A DNA stretch of 64,000 nucleotides, from assembly GCF_035998675.1 (NCBI RefSeq), contig NZ_DASYHI010000002.1, forward strand, positions 124,001-188,000. The letters run 5' to 3'. A program made the translations under genes and the position numbers. Below, piece by piece: positions 9,215 through 17,949 of this stretch (position 1 is the stretch's first letter; each line of letters starts with the position of its first letter). The notes beneath the pieces are model-generated. The model saw nothing but the letters and a program-made list of their open reading frames with translations. It did no database searches and was not told the DNA's origin. The DNA is from Telluribacter sp035998675 (GTDB lineage: Bacteria > Bacteroidota > Bacteroidia > Cytophagales > Spirosomataceae).

Positions 9215-9242
9215 GTAGAGACGCAAGATGTTGCGTCCCTAC
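9215..9242. repeat. Short dispersed palindrome (GTAGAGACGC type)
   Basis: Two 12-nt arms (9215-9226 and 9231-9242) form a hairpin with a GATG loop and one mismatch. The arm GTAGAGACGCAA belongs to a class of palindromic intergenic repeats seen dispersed in cyanobacteria and some Bacteroidota. It sits in the convergent gap between ypdA and the BNR-repeat gene and could serve as a bidirectional stem without a T-tract. Only one copy was seen in this window. Confidence 0.55.
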
Positions 9243-9310
9243 AGTACCACGCCGTTTTTCACTTTTCGTTTCTCACTCTTCATTGAACTTTCTATATTCC
9301 TCATTTTCAA

Positions 9311-10366
9311 TTATTCATTACTCCCTCCCCACTTCCCCACCAGACCCTTTCCCCCGACGGCGTAGCCCACGTTTCCGGCAAAGCTGACGGCGTGGAAGGG
9401 GTGGTGGTCCAGCGGTACCCAGCTGCGGCCCTGGTCGGCGGAGTACCCGCTGCCGGAGGCGCCTACGGCCATCAATAGTACGTTTCTTTTTCCGAAAGGT
9501 TCCTGCCGGTACAGCCCCACGGATTCTTTCAGGCCCGGCGGGCGGGTACCTTCGGTGAGTTGCCAGCTTTTGCCGCCGTCTTTGGTGATAAGTACGTTTG
9601 GGCTTTCTACGGTAAAAGTACGGTAGTCGCCACCTACGGCAATCCCTTTCTTTTTTGACCAGAAACGTAAACCGAAAATACCGCTGCTGGGTCCGGCCGG
9701 AAGCCGGGTAGAAAGGCTTTGCCAGGTAGCTCCGTAGTTGTTGGTCTGGAGTATCCGGGCTACGGTGGCCCCTCCCGTACCGATGTAGGCGGTCTTTTTG
9801 CCAACGGAAATCAGCGAAGTACCACTGGCGGCGAAAGCCGCCTCATCGGGTTGGGCGGCGGGGCGGTCGGCTACGGGTAGTTCGTGCCAGCTGCGCCCCC
9901 CGTCCCGGGTGGTCAGGATAAAGAAGCGGCCCTCCACCGGATCGCCAAAGCAAATACCCCGGCGGTCATCCCAAAAATCCAAGCCGTCCAAAAAAATCCC
10001 TTTTTGGGTAGTTTGATACACTATTTGCCAGGTCTGGCCTCCATCTTCAGTTCTGTAGATTCGGGCTTTCCCCTGCTCAGCTTCTCCCGCGCTCATGGTA
10101 ACAGCCGTCAGCGCATCGAACGCATGTATATCCCGAAAGTCCAGCGAGTCGGCACCCGCTACCTGCTGCACCTGCCACTGTATTCCTCCGTCAGTAGTAC
10201 GTAATATAGTACCATGAGAGCCTCCTGCCCAGCATACTAGCGGATGAGGAGCGTGTACCGACCGGAAGCTGGCGGTAGTAGGTACTTCCAGCAGGCGCCA
10301 CTGCGCCCGCAGCTGGGGCGTAACCAGCAAAAACAGAAATACCGGTAAGTAAGTAGTGGCTTTCAT
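9311..10366 (-). CDS. Secreted BNR/Ycf48-like beta-propeller protein
   Basis: Exported beta-propeller protein. The start chosen is the ATG at 10366, because it directly precedes a classic signal peptide (MKATTYLPVFLFLLVTPQLRAQ); the upstream ATG at 10423 would add 19 residues that hide it. The mature part contains repeated Asp-box/BNR motifs of the type TTDGGxxWQ: GTILRTTDGGIQWQ, RTEDGGQTWQ, TTRDGGRSWH, TNNYGATWQ, TKDGGKSWQ and SADQGRSWV. Relatives include Ycf48/HCF136 and sialidase-like propellers, but catalytic sialidase residues are not evident. The role is probably a surface or periplasmic binding scaffold; the ligand is unknown. It converges with ypdA and diverges from the ytxH-like gene. 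Confidence 0.85.
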   Translation of the reverse strand: MKATTYLPVFLFLLVTPQLRAQWRLLEVPTTASFRSVHAPHPLVCWAGGSHGTILRTTDGGIQWQVQQVAGADSLDFRDIHAFDALTAVTMSAGEAEQGKARIYRTEDGGQTWQIVYQTTQKGIFLDGLDFWDDRRGICFGDPVEGRFFILTTRDGGRSWHELPVADRPAAQPDEAAFAASGTSLISVGKKTAYIGTGGATVARILQTNNYGATWQSLSTRLPAGPSSGIFGLRFWSKKKGIAVGGDYRTFTVESPNVLITKDGGKSWQLTEGTRPPGLKESVGLYRQEPFGKRNVLLMAVGASGSGYSADQGRSWVPLDHHPFHAVSFAGNVGYAVGGKGLVGKWGGSNE

Positions 10367-10477
10367 AAGGGGTAAGGCGGTGGGTATTGGTCTGATTTTT
10401 TTAGTAAATACGTATAGTGTCAATGATAAGACATAATCACATTCATATTAACCATAATCATTAACAAGAACAATATT

Positions 10478-10936
10478 ATGACAAACAATCAAAGATTTTT
10501 GATGGGAACGTTGGGAGCGACGTTGGCCGGTGTAGTAGTAGGTGTTTTGATGGCCCCCAAAAAAGGAACCGAAACGCGTAAGATGATTAAAGATAAGGCA
10601 AATGATCTTTCGTCAACCGCCAAGAAAACATTTGACGAAAACTACTCAAAAGGTAAAGATGCTCTGAACGGGCTGACTGATAAAGTAAAAACTCAGTTCG
10701 ATTCTATTACTAATACTAACGGCCAAAATACCAGCCGCAAAAGTGATGAATTTATGGCTGATGAGAAATTTACTGCTAATAAAGGAGCCTCAACCGCAGG
10801 AGCAACTACCGGTACGGTAGGAACGACTTCCGGAACAACATCGGGAGCTACTACAGGAGCTAACAAAGGTACTTCAACTACTCCCGGAGGCATGTCAGCA
10901 ACCGGTACTACTGATAAATTCAATCAGAATTCCTAG
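10478..10936 (+). CDS. YtxH-domain membrane-associated protein with Thr/Gly-rich tail
   Basis: 152 residues with an N-terminal hydrophobic segment rich in small residues (LMGTLGATLAGVVVGVLMAPKKG), exactly the YtxH signature ending in the APKKGxETR turn. An amphipathic helical region follows (KMIKDKANDLSSTAKKTFDENYSKGKDALNGLTDKVK), then from about residue 105 a low-complexity tail of repeated TTGT/TSG/GAT units. YtxH proteins are small, often stress-inducible membrane-anchored proteins of unknown molecular function. It is a single gene with an AT-rich upstream region and a strong hairpin 18 bp after its stop. Confidence 0.88.
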   Translation: MTNNQRFLMGTLGATLAGVVVGVLMAPKKGTETRKMIKDKANDLSSTAKKTFDENYSKGKDALNGLTDKVKTQFDSITNTNGQNTSRKSDEFMADEKFTANKGASTAGATTGTVGTTSGTTSGATTGANKGTSTTPGGMSATGTTDKFNQNS

Positions 10937-10954
10937 TCAATCTGATTGTTCATA

Positions 10955-10992
10955 CAAGCGGGCCCCGGCGATTTTTCGCCGGGGCCCGCTTG
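10955..10992. terminator. Strong GC-rich hairpin between convergent genes
   Basis: A perfect 17-bp stem (10955-10971 with 10976-10992) closes on a TTTT loop. No T-run follows on either strand, so it is not a textbook intrinsic terminator. Its position between two convergent genes suggests it blocks read-through or protects both mRNA 3' ends. Confidence 0.6.
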
Positions 10993-11018
10993 GGTATTTA
11001 ACCATTGGTGCCAGCTAC

Positions 11019-11873
11019 TTATTTACCACACTGTTTAAGTACCTTCTGGTGGTTAAGAATATAGGCATCGTCACCGGCTTCCTTAGCGAGCTGCAGGCCT
11101 TTCTGAGCGTCAGACATGGCTACGTCGCACTGCCCGAGTTGAGCGGCAATCTTGCCCCGCAGGTAGTAGGTCCAGTATTTCTGGTCTTTCTCCACAACCT
11201 TATTGGCCCATTCTAAGGCCTGCTTCAGGTCGCGGTTGGTGTCGAAGTAGTAGTTGGCGGCAGCGGAGTAGGTCGCAGGACTCACCTCCGAGGCGGAAGT
11301 TTTCTCTTTTATTTCGGTCATAATGCGGGCATCCGCGTCATTCTTTATCCCAAATTTCACTCCAACGTTCTCCCAGCGGAGAGCCACATTAGCTTCACTG
11401 GCCGTAAAGTCCGTAAATTCTATGGTAAAAAACTCTTCGGGTTTCGCCAGCTTTTGGGGCTTTACCGTAAATTTCACTACATCGTTGGCAGGATTGTACG
11501 TATAAGCACCCCATACGTTTGCGTCTTTGCTCAGGATAATCGTCCATTCGTTCGGGTTAGGAATGGTAAACAGGCCGTAAGTACCGGCAGCCACTTTCTG
11601 GCCGTTCACCATCATTTCATCCGACAGAATCAGGTTGGTGATCTTGTTGGCGCCCGTGCGCCATACTTTTCCGTAGGGTACCTGCGCACCGAACATTTTA
11701 CGACCCTTCAGGGCCGGGCGGCTGTACTCAACGGTAGCCTTGGCCAGGCCAATGGTTTGGGAAATGGTAGCCGCGGGGCTGGCCTGAGGTACCTGTATCT
11801 GCGCCTGGGCGGTCAGGGTGGCTGAAGCCATAAAAAAGCTTAATGCGGCAATTTTTACTAAATTTGTTTTCAT
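11019..11873 (-). CDS. Secreted DUF2911 protein with C-terminal TPR-like helices
   Basis: 284 residues beginning with a signal peptide (MKTNLVKIAALSFFMASATLTAQAQ). The central part is a DUF2911 domain, recognised by ATVEYSRPALKGRKMFG, VPYGKVWRTGANK and VAAGTYGLFTIPNPNEWTIILS. The last ~90 residues are helical (AANYYFDTNRDLKQALEWANKVVEKDQKYWTYYLRGKIAAQLG) and look like one or two TPR-type repeats. This is a common periplasmic protein family in Bacteroidota without an assigned biochemical function. It starts 43 bp after the dnaG stop and may be transcribed with dnaG. Confidence 0.9.
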   Translation of the reverse strand: MKTNLVKIAALSFFMASATLTAQAQIQVPQASPAATISQTIGLAKATVEYSRPALKGRKMFGAQVPYGKVWRTGANKITNLILSDEMMVNGQKVAAGTYGLFTIPNPNEWTIILSKDANVWGAYTYNPANDVVKFTVKPQKLAKPEEFFTIEFTDFTASEANVALRWENVGVKFGIKNDADARIMTEIKEKTSASEVSPATYSAAANYYFDTNRDLKQALEWANKVVEKDQKYWTYYLRGKIAAQLGQCDVAMSDAQKGLQLAKEAGDDAYILNHQKVLKQCGK

Positions 11874-11916
11874 AGATAAAGATGGATAAAATAAAAAAAA
11901 GGGTACTACTTAGCGG

Positions 11917-13896
11917 TTAGCCTACTACACTGCCCAGTTCCCGGGCAGCGGCCATACTTATTTTCTTGTATTCCATAAATTCCTTCAGATACTGCGCTTC
12001 CTCGTCGGGGCTGGCGGCCATTTTCAGCTTTTCCAGACATTCATTCATTTTCTCTTCAATAAAAGTCTTTTTCAGGCGCAGGATATGCTTAAAACTACTC
12101 TTGTCCAGCATGTCCTGCTCGCTGGGTACGTAGATCTCGTACTTGGAAGTCCACTGGTCGCTCAACTCGTGCTTTTGGGTAACCCAGTCAATGGCCAATT
12201 CCCGGATTTCCTTTTCGTGGTGGTCCAGGAAGTAGCTGGTAGGCAGCAGCACGTTTCGGCCGAAATTTTCCCGGAAAAGTGACAATATATGATTGAAAAC
12301 CGGATCTGTAAAATCAATACCGGGTATTTCGCTCAGCACGTAGGCGCACACGCTTATGTCCGGTTCCAGCTCGTGGCTGCCAAACAGGACCAGCAACCGG
12401 ACAAAGGCCTCCTCCTGGTAGTGCATTTTGCTACGCCGGGGAACTGCGTCCTCAGCGGGGGCGGAGGCAGCAGGCGTACTTTCCGGTCCCAGAAACAAGT
12501 CGGCCGGGCTTTCGGGTGGGGCGGCTGATGATCCGGTATTTGGGCGGGCTTCCCGCTTAGGCTTGTCGTGCTGCTTTCGAAGCAATTTATTCCCCTCCGA
12601 AATGAGCATCTGCTCGTCCACCTTCATCATCTCGGCGGTACGCCGGAAGAAAATCTGCCGCTTTATGGCATCAGGTATTTTCGTGATACTTCCTACTACA
12701 TCACTGATTACCTCGGCCCGCTTGAACGGGTCCTGGCCCGCTTCGCGCAGCAGGGTGTCGGTTTTGAAGCTGATAAAGTCACGGGCAGCAGTGCGCAGGT
12801 ACTCCTTAAAGGCTTCGGCCCCCACGCGTTGTACGTAGCTGTCGGGGTCGTCGTTGTCGGGGAAGGTGACTATGCTTACGTTCAGGCCTTCCTCCAGTAC
12901 CATGTCCAGCCCGCGCAGTGCCGCCCGAATACCGGCCGGGTCGCCGTCGTATAGTATAGTAACGTTAGGGGTAAACCGGCCGATGAGCCGAATCTGCTCA
13001 ATGGTCAGGGAAGTACCCGACGAGGCTACCACGTTTTCTACCCCGGCCTGGTGCAGCGATACCACGTCGGTATAACCCTCTACCAGGTAGCAGACGTCGT
13101 GCTGCCGGATGGCGTTCTTGGCCTGATAAATACCGTACAGAACGTCACTTTTATGATAAACCTCTGTTTCGGGCGAGTTGATGTACTTGGGCTGCTTCTT
13201 ATCCGGCTTCAGAATACGGGCCCCAAAGGCTATAACTTTACCCGCAACGTTGTGAATGGGGAATATTACCCGGCCCCGGAAGCGGTCGTAGCCAGCGTTG
13301 GTACTGCCTTCCAGGCGGCCTTCGCGCCGGATAAGCAGGCCGGCTTTTTCGAGTATTTCGGCCTGGTAGCCTTTGGTCAGCGCGGCCTGCGTAAGAGCGT
13401 CCCACACATCGGGACTGTACCCCAATTCAAACTTTCGGAGCGTAGGATCATGAAAACCCCGCTCCCGAAAGTAGCTCAGGCCGATAGCCTGTCCTTCGTC
13501 GGTCTGGTGAAGCTGCTCCTGGTAGAAATTCCGGGCAAAGTTCAATACTATATACAGACTCTCGCGCTCATTCTGGCGCAGTGCCTGTTCGTCGGTTACT
13601 TCCTCTTCCTGTATTTCAATCTGGTACTTCCCCGCCAGGTACCGCAGCGCTTCGCCGTAGCCAATGCCGTCAATATCCATCACAAACTTGATGGGATCGC
13701 CCGCCGCACCACAGCCAAAGCACTTATAAATCTGGCGGGCCGGATTAACGTTGAAGGAAGGTGTTTTCTCGTTGTGAAACGGGCAGCAGGCCGTGTAGTT
13801 GGAGCCACGCTTCTTGAGAGATACGTAGTCGCCCACTACCTCTACTATGTCAGCGGCCTGTTTGATACGGTCTACGGTTTCGGGATTAATGCGCAT
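11917..13896 (-). CDS. dnaG: DNA primase
   Basis: Synthesises RNA primers for replication. The start is set at the ATG at 13896 (MRINPETVDRIKQAADIVEVVG), the normal DnaG N-terminus; an upstream in-frame ATG at 13923 adds nine unlikely residues. The CHC2 zinc-binding domain is intact (CPFHNEKTPSF ... YKCFGCG). The TOPRIM catalytic core shows CYLVEGYTDVVSLHQAG and TILYDGDPAG with the metal-binding acidic residues. A proline/alanine-rich linker (about residues 445-485) precedes the C-terminal helicase-interaction region. A terminator of the upstream terC remnant overlaps its promoter region. Confidence 0.97.
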   Translation of the reverse strand: MRINPETVDRIKQAADIVEVVGDYVSLKKRGSNYTACCPFHNEKTPSFNVNPARQIYKCFGCGAAGDPIKFVMDIDGIGYGEALRYLAGKYQIEIQEEEVTDEQALRQNERESLYIVLNFARNFYQEQLHQTDEGQAIGLSYFRERGFHDPTLRKFELGYSPDVWDALTQAALTKGYQAEILEKAGLLIRREGRLEGSTNAGYDRFRGRVIFPIHNVAGKVIAFGARILKPDKKQPKYINSPETEVYHKSDVLYGIYQAKNAIRQHDVCYLVEGYTDVVSLHQAGVENVVASSGTSLTIEQIRLIGRFTPNVTILYDGDPAGIRAALRGLDMVLEEGLNVSIVTFPDNDDPDSYVQRVGAEAFKEYLRTAARDFISFKTDTLLREAGQDPFKRAEVISDVVGSITKIPDAIKRQIFFRRTAEMMKVDEQMLISEGNKLLRKQHDKPKREARPNTGSSAAPPESPADLFLGPESTPAASAPAEDAVPRRSKMHYQEEAFVRLLVLFGSHELEPDISVCAYVLSEIPGIDFTDPVFNHILSLFRENFGRNVLLPTSYFLDHHEKEIRELAIDWVTQKHELSDQWTSKYEIYVPSEQDMLDKSSFKHILRLKKTFIEEKMNECLEKLKMAASPDEEAQYLKEFMEYKKISMAAARELGSVVG

Positions 13897-13927
13897 GGCG
13901 GCCTCACTACTGGTTTGGAGCAAAGGT

Positions 13928-13955
13928 AAAAAAAGGCCGCCTTACAAAGGCGACC
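13928..13955 (-). terminator. Intrinsic terminator upstream of dnaG, belonging to the terC remnant
   Basis: Minus-strand hairpin of 9 bp (13935-13943 with 13947-13955, one G-T pair) followed by a T7 run (13928-13934). It is placed directly after the stop codon of the decayed terC fragment, so it once ended that transcript before dnaG. Confidence 0.7.
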
Positions 13956-13979
13956 TGGAAAAGAATGTTCGGATTAAAA

Positions 13980-14156
13980 TTATTCAACCCGGTTGTGTAG
14001 GTGTACGGGAGCTTTTTTCTTTTCATACCACATGTTGAGTAGCTCCACAAAGAACGAGAAGGTCATGGCGAAGTAGGCATAGCCTTTGGGGATTTCGTAA
14101 TGCAATGCCTAGGCTACCAGCAGGGTACCAATCAGGGTTGGGGACGAGTGACCTAA
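13980..14156 (-). pseudogene. Degraded C-terminal fragment of a TerC-family membrane protein
   Basis: Reading the minus strand gives PTLIGTLLVA, a stop, then ALHYEIPKGYAYFAMTFSFF and VELLNMWYEKKK... to a TAA at 13980-13982. The segment IPKGYAYFAM(T/A)FSFxVE(L/M)LN is the typical end of TerC-family (tellurium-resistance-type) integral membrane proteins. An in-frame TAG at 14109-14111 and loss of everything N-terminal show that it is non-functional. A terminator directly follows it. Upstream sequence (14160-14480) is AT-rich with no coding potential, suggesting a deletion between the terC body and the polysaccharide locus. Confidence 0.65.
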
Positions 14157-14159
14157 AAT

Positions 14160-14496
14160 AATAAAATTAAAGCTTACACGTTTTGGTATTGTGAACCATC
14201 ACATATTGGGAAAGTTCAATTAAATTTTTTAGTAAACAGAACTAAAATTTTAATTAATTTGTAAAACAGTTACAAAGTTGTGCCCTTTAGGAGAAGCTTT
14301 GTTTAGGTTTTAAAATACTATTATCTATATTGTGGCCCAAAGCTTGCTGCTATTTAGCTGGGAGGTCGGGATAAAGCCCAAAAAGGAGAAGATATAAATG
14401 TAACCTGAAGACAATAAGTCACCGGTTTACACAATAAGAAGAGCCTACTATTGGTTATAATGATAGTGGAAATATAGTGTGTGTATAGTGTGGAAC
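14160..14496. other. AT-rich non-coding gap, possible small RNA region
   Basis: No open reading frame of note. The region ends in a plus-strand intrinsic terminator although no plus-strand gene precedes it, so a small plus-strand RNA could arise here. A 16-nt GT-rich segment at 14475-14490 is the exact reverse complement of 45963-45978 in another non-coding, terminator-ended region. No convincing promoter was found. Confidence 0.3.
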
Positions 14497-14530
14497 AGGG
14501 CATGGATTTTTTCCATGCCCTTGTTTTTTT
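14497..14530 (+). terminator. Plus-strand intrinsic terminator facing the end of the polysaccharide locus
   Basis: 10-bp stem (14497-14506 with 14512-14521), 5-nt T loop, followed by TTGTTTTTTT. The T-run is on the plus strand only, so it terminates plus-strand transcription; on the minus strand the hairpin lies 8 nt beyond the last gene of the glycan operon and may protect its 3' end. Confidence 0.7.
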
Positions 14531-15791
14531 AGGGGGTTTGAGTACCGGTCCTACAATTTGTGAAGCCTTGTTTCAGCTCAGCTATCGGACGACAATAGCT
14601 CATTAGAAGCACGAAGATGAACCAGGGAAAGAATAAAAACTGCCCACCCGTCAGATTACTTTCAAAGAAGGGAATCACTACAAAAGGAAAAAGAAAGAGG
14701 TAGTGTTCTGCAAAATACCGTAGGTAGATCCAGAGCGGACGTACCAGCAGTAGGTAGCAGAATAGTAAGAACATCGCAACTCCCGTCCCGAATAATACTT
14801 CAAAATACGAGTTATGATAGCCCGACCAGCCTATGATCTGTTTGATCCTGGGGCTATTGAAAAGTCCTATCCCCGTTGCCCATAATACCGGATTACTATT
14901 GAAATAGCTGGACATTGTTTTGGCTACACTGGCTCTTGCTTCGCCCTTAGCCGCCTGCACGCGCGTCTTGTTTATTCGGTTGTTCAAGGCAGAAGTCGGG
15001 TCCTGAATCAGGTAGAAAATCAGTCCCAGGGGCAGAAGAGCCAGGATTGCCTTCTGATAAAGTGCTATCCGGCGGTACTGGACAATGAATACCATGAAAA
15101 CCAGCAACAGGCTTAACCAGGAGGTACGGTTGCCTGAGATTAGTACAAGGTACATGGAGATACCGCAGAAAATTACAATGAGCAGCCGCCGCCAGGTTGG
15201 CAGGTTGGCGTTGCGAAGCAAGTCTATCCCCGTGACGATAAATATGGTACCTGACCAGCCATAGTGATTGGATACAAAAGCGGTGTCGTTATTTTCAACC
15301 GATATATAGTAGATGTTAGTATCGGTAAGACTGCCACCGGTTATGAAATAGCTGACTATGGGTAAAAAGTAAATCCAGTTGGTAATATTAAGACAGTGGT
15401 TAAGGGTATCCCTAATGGTGTACCTGATTAACAGATACCCTACTGACAAGGCTACGTACAGGAAAGGTATAATAAAGGTAAGAGCTCGGCCTATAGAGAC
15501 CAGGGGGCTGGATGTAAAGAGAGCAAATAGAAAAAGAGCCGCCGAAAGCACAAAAATACCCTGAGCATACCTGGTAAGCAGAGAAAGAATCCTGACGTTG
15601 AGCTTGAGTACAATAAGTACCGATATGAGGAGCACCGTATATTTAAGAATACGCATTGGGGCCACACTGGCCAAACCGGTCAGTACTCCCAAAGCATACC
15701 CTAGAATGACCAGAGCCATGTTGATGAGCAGGAGTCGGAAGATCGGATCACGCCCGATGCGCTCAATAGTAGCTTTGTCTATATTCCTCAC
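14529..15791 (-). CDS. O-antigen polymerase/ligase-like (Wzy/WaaL) membrane protein
   Basis: 420-residue polytopic membrane protein with roughly ten to eleven hydrophobic helices. Features typical of the Wzy/WaaL superfamily are the basic segment after a helix (LVLISGNRTSWLSLLLVFM) and, after a large soluble loop (about residues 265-325), the GYHNSYFEVLFGTGVAMFLLF segment with its conserved His. Family members polymerise lipid-linked repeat units or ligate glycans to acceptors in the periplasm. It is the last gene of the locus and overlaps the preceding glycosyltransferase by 4 nt. Since an ABC exporter is also present, ligation is as plausible as polymerisation. Confidence 0.8.
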   Translation of the reverse strand: MRNIDKATIERIGRDPIFRLLLINMALVILGYALGVLTGLASVAPMRILKYTVLLISVLIVLKLNVRILSLLTRYAQGIFVLSAALFLFALFTSSPLVSIGRALTFIIPFLYVALSVGYLLIRYTIRDTLNHCLNITNWIYFLPIVSYFITGGSLTDTNIYYISVENNDTAFVSNHYGWSGTIFIVTGIDLLRNANLPTWRRLLIVIFCGISMYLVLISGNRTSWLSLLLVFMVFIVQYRRIALYQKAILALLPLGLIFYLIQDPTSALNNRINKTRVQAAKGEARASVAKTMSSYFNSNPVLWATGIGLFNSPRIKQIIGWSGYHNSYFEVLFGTGVAMFLLFCYLLLVRPLWIYLRYFAEHYLFLFPFVVIPFFESNLTGGQFLFFPWFIFVLLMSYCRPIAELKQGFTNCRTGTQTP

Positions 15792-16894
15792 TGAGTGAGT
15801 ATGGTTAAAAAGGTATGGAACATAGCCTCTTTAGAAAAGAAGCGTACTCGTTGCTCTGCCGCTTCCACCTTCTCCCTGCGTAGTTCAGGATTAGTGATAC
15901 ATTGCTGTAAAGCGGCCGTTAAGGCCACAGCGTCGCCGGGAGGTACCATCCAGCCACATCGCCCTTCGTCGAGTACTTCCGGGATTCCCCCTACTTGGGT
16001 AGTAACGACGGGAAGACCGCAGGCCATAGCCTCCAGATTGGCTACCCCCAGCGCCTCCCGGTAGGAAGGTACACAGAAAATATCAGCTGCTAACATCTGC
16101 TGAAATACTTCTTCTTGTGTCCGTTTACCCAAGACTCTGACTTTTGTATCCGGCTTTTCATTAAACATAGCCTTGATAGTGGCCTGCGCCGAATCAGTAG
16201 GGCCGATAACAGTCACAACAAAATGGAAAGGAAGCGGCTTTACAGCCTGAGCAAGAATAGGAAGTCCTCCCAATTGGTAGTCGGTTTTTACAAACAGAAT
16301 GTTAATTGGCTGGGTTGAATCAATCCGGGTAGATGTCCGCTTTTCCGTACGTACGTCAACACCTTTATAGAGGCGGTGTACCTTTGTGTTGGGTATACTA
16401 TAAACTTTACAAACCAACTCCCTAAGATAGGTTGAATTAACAATAATTTTGTCGGAAAAAAGGGCCGTCAGGTGCTCCGCCTTCTTGAATACCCATCTTT
16501 TTATCCAGCCCTGCGAGAGCTGAAACGAAGTCAGCCTTACACTACAGTTGTTGTAGTCGTTAATCATACCGACTGTTTTCTTAAAAAAGAAAGCACTCAA
16601 TAAGCCAACCAAAGCATTATTGTATACCAGTACATCGAATGGATACTCTCTGCGCAGACGCATGGCGTGCCGATGATACACCACCATCCGAATGAATTGG
16701 CTGAATGGACTCTTTTGCCAGCCTTTCTTCATATGTGCTTTATGAACGTAAGGTAAAGTTCCAGCCGTATCTTCTGTCAGGATATGTAGTTCGTGCTGGG
16801 GGTACAGGCGATTGATTTCCAATAGCAGATTGGCAAATTTGACCGGTCCGTTTTCAACCACTTCGAATACATTAGTACAGAATAATATCCTCAT
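15788..16894 (-). CDS. GT4-family glycosyltransferase
   Basis: GT-B-fold retaining glycosyltransferase. The start at 16894 (MRILFCTNVFEVVENGPVKFANLL) is chosen because it overlaps the previous stop by one base (TGATG) and gives the normal GT4 N-terminal glycine-rich loop; an upstream in-frame start at 16936 would lengthen it by 14 residues. The C-terminal donor-binding motif PSYREALGVANLEAMACGLPVV carries the two glutamates of the E-x7-E signature, and GGIPEVLDEGRCGWMVPPGD closes it. Donor and acceptor sugars cannot be assigned. Confidence 0.88.
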   Translation of the reverse strand: MRILFCTNVFEVVENGPVKFANLLLEINRLYPQHELHILTEDTAGTLPYVHKAHMKKGWQKSPFSQFIRMVVYHRHAMRLRREYPFDVLVYNNALVGLLSAFFFKKTVGMINDYNNCSVRLTSFQLSQGWIKRWVFKKAEHLTALFSDKIIVNSTYLRELVCKVYSIPNTKVHRLYKGVDVRTEKRTSTRIDSTQPINILFVKTDYQLGGLPILAQAVKPLPFHFVVTVIGPTDSAQATIKAMFNEKPDTKVRVLGKRTQEEVFQQMLAADIFCVPSYREALGVANLEAMACGLPVVTTQVGGIPEVLDEGRCGWMVPPGDAVALTAALQQCITNPELRREKVEAAEQRVRFFSKEAMFHTFLTILTQ

Positions 16895-17949
16895 CACCGA
16901 TGCACAATTAGTAGTAACTCTTCCACCTGCTCCCAAGTATACCTCTCTATCAGCTCAGGACTAAACTTAAACTCTTTCCTTCTTTCTCTTAGCTCTTGTA
17001 GCAACTGCTCATAGTCTGTTACCTCATACGAGGAGAGTACATGTCCAATCCTGTGTACCTCTACAAATTCAGATACTTTTACCTCTCGATTGATGACTAC
17101 AGGCGTCCGGGTCTGGATGGCATCATATATTTTGTTAGGACTGGCGTTGATGTTGTTGGTATTAATAGGGGCATATACGCAGAGTATGTAATCGGCGCGG
17201 GTAGCGGCTACCCGCAGCGCCTGGTCCTGTGGTAGGGTGCCCAGCCACTCTACCGCAGGGTGGGTAATAAGCGCACGCGAGGCCTCATCGGCCAGCCAGC
17301 CAGCCATCAATATCCGAACGGGTAGTCCCGTCGCCAGTAGCCCTGACACTGTAGTAGTACCCCGGTTTGTACCTAGCCAGCCGTAGTACATGATAGTCAG
17401 CTCCTCCTGATTTGGCTTACCGATAGGACCACTATAGCGGTGAGGGTAGTTGGGAAGTACCACGCAGCTATGCTGTAGGTAGGTAGGGAGCAGGCTTTGG
17501 CGGTTTTCGTCAGTTACTATTACTCTGCTGGCCGGGGCATATACCAGCCGCTTAAGGAGCAGCCACTGATTGTGGGGTTTATTTTGGCGCAGAAACAGAG
17601 AGTCGAAAATATCCAGTACGACGCGCTTCTGTAGCCACAGGAAGGGCCACAGCGCTATCTGCTGAGGTTCATTAATAATATGTACCGAGTAGTACCGCCG
17701 CGACAGCAGCAACCACGCAGCCAGTGCAAAATACCTGAGCAATGAAATAAACTCCTGACGCCTGCCCTCTATAAAATAGACCTGCGCCAGAGGAAGCGTA
17801 TGCACGAAGGAATTGTGGCGGCTGGTACCGATGGCGAGCAACTCTACCGCAAAATATTTTGAAAGTGTCTGAAGCTCCTTGTTGATACGCATATCAGAGC
17901 CGTCATTGTACGAAAGGTACAGCAGACGAGAGCGATTGGCACTGTTCAT
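16894..17949 (-). CDS. GT-B glycosyltransferase-like protein
   Basis: About 351 residues from the ATG at 17949, which overlaps the preceding stop as ATGA; a GTG at 17958 is also in frame. The N-terminus (RSRLLYLSYNDGSDMRINKELQTL) resembles GT-B acceptor domains, and the C-terminal domain has MYYGWLGTNRGTTTVSGLL, DYILCVYAPINTNNINASPNKIYDAIQTRTPVVIN and a closing helix. The asparagine-rich NASPNKIYDAI segment takes the place of the GT4 E-x7-E motif, as in some WsaF/TagF-like or GT4-distant enzymes. It most likely acts on the cytoplasmic face. Specificity unknown. Confidence 0.75.
   Translation of the reverse strand: MNSANRSRLLYLSYNDGSDMRINKELQTLSKYFAVELLAIGTSRHNSFVHTLPLAQVYFIEGRRQEFISLLRYFALAAWLLLSRRYYSVHIINEPQQIALWPFLWLQKRVVLDIFDSLFLRQNKPHNQWLLLKRLVYAPASRVIVTDENRQSLLPTYLQHSCVVLPNYPHRYSGPIGKPNQEELTIMYYGWLGTNRGTTTVSGLLATGLPVRILMAGWLADEASRALITHPAVEWLGTLPQDQALRVAATRADYILCVYAPINTNNINASPNKIYDAIQTRTPVVINREVKVSEFVEVHRIGHVLSSYEVTDYEQLLQELRERRKEFKFSPELIERYTWEQVEELLLIVHR

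Noticed and set aside
10783..10923. Thr/Gly-rich end of the ytxH-like gene as a tandem DNA repeat
   Set aside because: The units are irregular at the DNA level and fit a low-complexity protein tail.
13051..13929. Plus-strand open frame of about 290 codons opposite dnaG
   Set aside because: Shadow of the conserved primase gene created by its codon usage.
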